A stretch of DNA of 40,421 nucleotides, taken from contig DYCR01000006.1 in the NCBI GenBank assembly GCA_019418025.1, positions 38,343 through 78,763 on the forward strand, in the 5' to 3' direction. This document shows positions 38,291 through 40,421 of the stretch, in pieces. Source of the DNA: Clostridiales bacterium. Its GTDB lineage: Bacteria; Bacillota; Clostridia; Oscillospirales; Oscillospiraceae. A program made the translations under genes and the position numbers. The stretch's first letter is position 1, and each line of letters begins with the position of its first letter. The notes beneath the pieces were generated by a model. That model did not search any database. It was not told where the DNA came from and worked only from the letters and a program-made list of their open reading frames with translations.

Positions 38291-40105
38291 ATGGTGACAA
38301 CACACAGGCGACCGAAGGCATCGGACCTATTTCGGCATATGTTCCTTTCGTGGCTGATTGCCGCGGCGGTGGAATACCTCCTGCTGCCCGGTGGACTTCA
38401 GGCGCTTTCCGGTTTGGACGGACTGGGGCAGATGTCCTTTGTTCGGGTGTTGGCTGTTACGGCAGGACTGTCACTGGTGCTGACGCTGCTGCCTGCCGGA
38501 GATCCTTTGGCGGCGGCAGAGCGGTGCATCATGGCAGGTGTCTTAGCAGGACTTTCTGCCGTCAGCGTTTTCCGCTCCTTTCTCCCGGGATATGGGGCGG
38601 TATGTCTGGCGCTGCTGGCAGGGGTGATGGTCTATGCGGTTCAGGGGTGGGATGACAGCCCTGAGCCCTTGGCAGAAGCGTCCCCCTCTCGGAAGGGATT
38701 TGTGTGGGCAACGGGGATTCTGACAGCGGTTTTTTTCCTGTTTGTGAGCCTATGGACAGTGGGCAGGGTCAGCACCCTCAGCACCCCCAGCTACGACTTC
38801 GGCATCTTTTCCCAGATGTTTCACAGCATGAAGGAGTCCGGCCTGCCCATGACGACCCTTGAGCGGGACGGGCTGCTGTCCCATTTTCATGTGCATGTGT
38901 CTCCGATCTATTATCTGATGCTGCCGTTTTACATGCTGATCCCCCGACCGGAAACCTTGCAGGTCCTTCAGGCGGCGGTGATCGCCTCCTCGGTGATCCC
39001 TCTGTGGAAAATCGGCAGGCAGTATGGTCTGCCGGACTGGCAGCGGATGGTCCTGTGCGTGCTGCTGCTGTTATTTCCGGCATTTTCCGGGGGAACCAGC
39101 TATGATCTCCACGAGAATTGCTTCCTGACCCCGCTGATCCTCTGGCTGTTCTACGGGATCGGCAGGGAGAGCAGAGCCATCACCGTGACAGCCGGAGTGC
39201 TGACGCTGATGGTGAAGGAGGATGCGGCGGTGTATGTGGCCGTGATCGCCCTGTGGCTGATGGTGCGCTCGCTGCTGCGGGAGCCAAAGGGGCAGCACAG
39301 GAACCTTGCCACAGGGGGCATCCTGCTTGCTGCGGCACTGGTGTGGTTCTTTGCCGTGACGACCTATCTTGCCAATGTGGGGGATGGGGTCATGACCTAC
39401 CGCTACGATAATTTCATTTACGATGGATCGGGTTCTTTGTTCACGGTCATCAAGGCGGTGCTGATGAACCCCATGAAGGCGGTTTATGAGTGCGTTGAGC
39501 CGGAGAAGCTTCGCTACATCCTGCTGACCATGCTGCCGCTGTTGGGGCTGCCGCTGCTGACAAGGCGGTATGAGCGGTATATCCTGCTGATCCCGTACAT
39601 ATTGGTGAACCTGATGTCGGATTATGTCTATCAGCATGACGTGTTTTTTCAGTACGGCTTTGGTTCACTGGCCTGCCTGATGTATCTGACGGTGGCGAAT
39701 TTGGCGGATATCAGGAAGGAAAAGCTGCGTTTTTGGGCCCTCATAGCGGCGACAGCTATCAGCATCGGCTGCTTTGTCGGGGAGATCCTTCCGACGGCGA
39801 GGGTGTATCCTGAACTGGCAGTCAGTCATTTTGACCATTATGAGACGATCCGCCGGACCTTGGCCCGGATACCGGAGGAGGCGGAGGTGGCGGCCAGCAC
39901 CCACTATACCACGGCGCTTTCTCAACGGGAGATCCTGTACGATATAAAATATTGCAGCACCGAGCATTTACTGGAATGCGACTATGTGGTACTGGCGGAC
40001 AATGAGGAGAAGGTCGATCAGCTCCGGCAGACACTGGAGGAGGCAGGCTACGGCATCTGGGATGAGGTCCCAAATGTTCTGACGATATATCAAAAAGAGG
40101 TATAG
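38291..40105 (+). CDS. DUF2079 family polytopic membrane protein
   Basis: This 604-residue integral membrane protein has about 12-14 hydrophobic segments. The DUF2079 core is visible after two leader segments: PSYDFGIFSQMFHSMKESG, then LSHFHVHVSPIYYLMLPFY, and SYDLHENCFLTPLILWLFY with KEDAAVYVAV. The Asp and His residues in the first extracytoplasmic loop resemble the acidic loop of GT-C glycosyltransferases, to which the family is thought to be related. No function is established. A short soluble C-terminal domain (about 500-604) ends LTIYQKEV. The GTG at 38288 could start the frame, but GGAGG at normal spacing fits the ATG at 38291. It has its own promoter and tandem terminators, so it is a single-gene unit. 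Confidence 0.88.
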   Translation: MVTTHRRPKASDLFRHMFLSWLIAAAVEYLLLPGGLQALSGLDGLGQMSFVRVLAVTAGLSLVLTLLPAGDPLAAAERCIMAGVLAGLSAVSVFRSFLPGYGAVCLALLAGVMVYAVQGWDDSPEPLAEASPSRKGFVWATGILTAVFFLFVSLWTVGRVSTLSTPSYDFGIFSQMFHSMKESGLPMTTLERDGLLSHFHVHVSPIYYLMLPFYMLIPRPETLQVLQAAVIASSVIPLWKIGRQYGLPDWQRMVLCVLLLLFPAFSGGTSYDLHENCFLTPLILWLFYGIGRESRAITVTAGVLTLMVKEDAAVYVAVIALWLMVRSLLREPKGQHRNLATGGILLAAALVWFFAVTTYLANVGDGVMTYRYDNFIYDGSGSLFTVIKAVLMNPMKAVYECVEPEKLRYILLTMLPLLGLPLLTRRYERYILLIPYILVNLMSDYVYQHDVFFQYGFGSLACLMYLTVANLADIRKEKLRFWALIAATAISIGCFVGEILPTARVYPELAVSHFDHYETIRRTLARIPEEAEVAASTHYTTALSQREILYDIKYCSTEHLLECDYVVLADNEEKVDQLRQTLEEAGYGIWDEVPNVLTIYQKEV

Positions 40106-40129
40106 CCTATGGGGGCTATACCTCTTTTT
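40092..40129. terminator. Intrinsic terminator of the DUF2079 gene
   Basis: AAAAAGAGGTATAGCC (40092-40107) pairs perfectly with its complement at 40114-40129, ending in five T. The TAG stop codon (40103-40105) lies inside the stem. Confidence 0.93.
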
Positions 40130-40133
40130 GAGA

Positions 40134-40171
40134 ATGCCCGAAAGCCATGAAAGGACTTTCGGGCATTTTTT
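40134..40171 (+). terminator. Second terminator, left end of dispersed repeat copy B
   Basis: ATGCCCGAAAG (40134-40144) pairs perfectly with CTTTCGGGCAT (40156-40166), followed by six T. The right arm and the GCAG that follows are shared with copy A (12809-12827). Confidence 0.88.
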
Positions 40172-40175
40172 GCAG

Positions 40176-40264
40176 TCTGAGCAGTATTTTCCCCGAGGTA
40201 TGCGTCCCCGGGGAAAATGATTTTATCTTTTTTGCAGCTAAAGCGGCAAACTCTGTGAGACTTT
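40176..40264. repeat. Dispersed intergenic repeat, copy B
   Basis: This matches 12881-12968 over the full block from CTGAGCAGTATTTTCCCCG to AAACTCTGTGAGACT. The inner hairpin ATTTTCCCC/GGGGAAAAT is perfect here. As in copy A, it lies after tandem terminator hairpins, between two transcription units. It lacks the palindromic module found in copy A. Confidence 0.75.
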
Positions 40265-40314
40265 CTTGTCCGGTTGAGTGAGCCGAAGGCGGCAGGCCCT
40301 GCAAGGAGCTTTGA

Positions 40315-40421
40315 TTATTTTCTCTTGATCAGCAGGGTCACGATTCCGGCTGCGCCCACAACTGCCACGGCAGCCATCAGGATCATCAGTACGGTACCGA
40401 GAGAGTCGGCAGCGTCGGGGG
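40315..40421 (-). CDS. C-terminal end of a membrane-anchored protein, cut by the window edge
   Basis: The minus-strand frame is open from the window edge to a TAA at 40317-40315. The last 35 residues comprise a short polar stretch (PDAADSLGT), a single hydrophobic segment of about 21 residues (from VLMILMAAV to VTLLI) and the basic tail KRK. This is the layout of a surface protein held by a C-terminal membrane anchor, like a sortase signal without a visible LPXTG (the motif could lie beyond the edge or be absent). The main domain is outside the window, so no function can be given. Confidence 0.6.
   Translation of the reverse strand, partial: PDAADSLGTVLMILMAAVAVVGAAGIVTLLIKRK

Overview
The window looks like a GC-rich Gram-positive gut Firmicute of the Clostridia. 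A Faecalibacterium / Gemmiger / Subdoligranulum-type member of the Oscillospiraceae is my best guess. The guess rests on gene style (LplA/LplB-type sugar ABC genes without their own ATPase, YesM/YesN sensors, GPH symporters, a ferredoxin-linked 2-oxoacid oxidoreductase, strong AGGAGG ribosome sites) and on a dispersed intergenic repeat that I associate from memory with that group. No rRNA, tRNA, CRISPR array, phage gene or insertion sequence was seen.

Layout. 1-3240 (+): tail of an unidentified gene, then a tight operon of a nucleoside-hydrolase-fold protein, a TIM-barrel sugar isomerase/epimerase and an unrecognised 440-residue protein. 3447-6889 (-): LacI regulator, GPH sugar symporter and metallo-beta-lactamase-fold hydrolase behind a near-consensus promoter. 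7182-9380 (-): GH36 alpha-galactosidase. 9710-12732 (+): four-subunit 2-oxoacid:ferredoxin oxidoreductase (gamma-delta-alpha-beta). 12747-13014: a nest of palindromes containing a dispersed repeat. 13100-14458 (+): PepV-like dipeptidase. 14584-15480 (-): AraC regulator, divergent from 15645-17293 (+) D-lyxose/mannose isomerase plus PfkB fructokinase. 17366-18018: long non-coding stretch with a hairpin-rich leader, then a second GPH symporter (18019-19431). 19584-21449 (-): GH20 hexosaminidase, divergent from a long glycan operon (21802-36841, +): two ABC permeases, substrate-binding lipoprotein, GH38 alpha-mannosidase, aldose 1-epimerase, GH2 beta-mannosidase, YesM sensor kinase, YesN response regulator, a second binding lipoprotein and a YesL/DUF624 membrane protein. 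36933-38077 (-): ECF transporter S component and SAM methyltransferase. 38291-40105 (+): large DUF2079 membrane protein. 40315-end (-): C-terminal membrane anchor of a cut-off gene, after a second copy of the dispersed repeat.

How it may work together (inference). GH20, GH38 and GH2 lack signal peptides, so they should act in the cytoplasm on oligosaccharides imported by the ABC system. Their specificities (beta-GlcNAc, alpha-Man, beta-Man) match trimming of N-glycan core or other manno-oligosaccharides. Released mannose could become fructose through the D-lyxose/mannose isomerase and then fructose 6-phosphate through the kinase. The YesM/YesN pair, probably with the second binding lipoprotein as an extracellular sensor, would control the operon. 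The 2-oxoacid oxidoreductase takes carbon onward to acyl-CoA and reduced ferredoxin.
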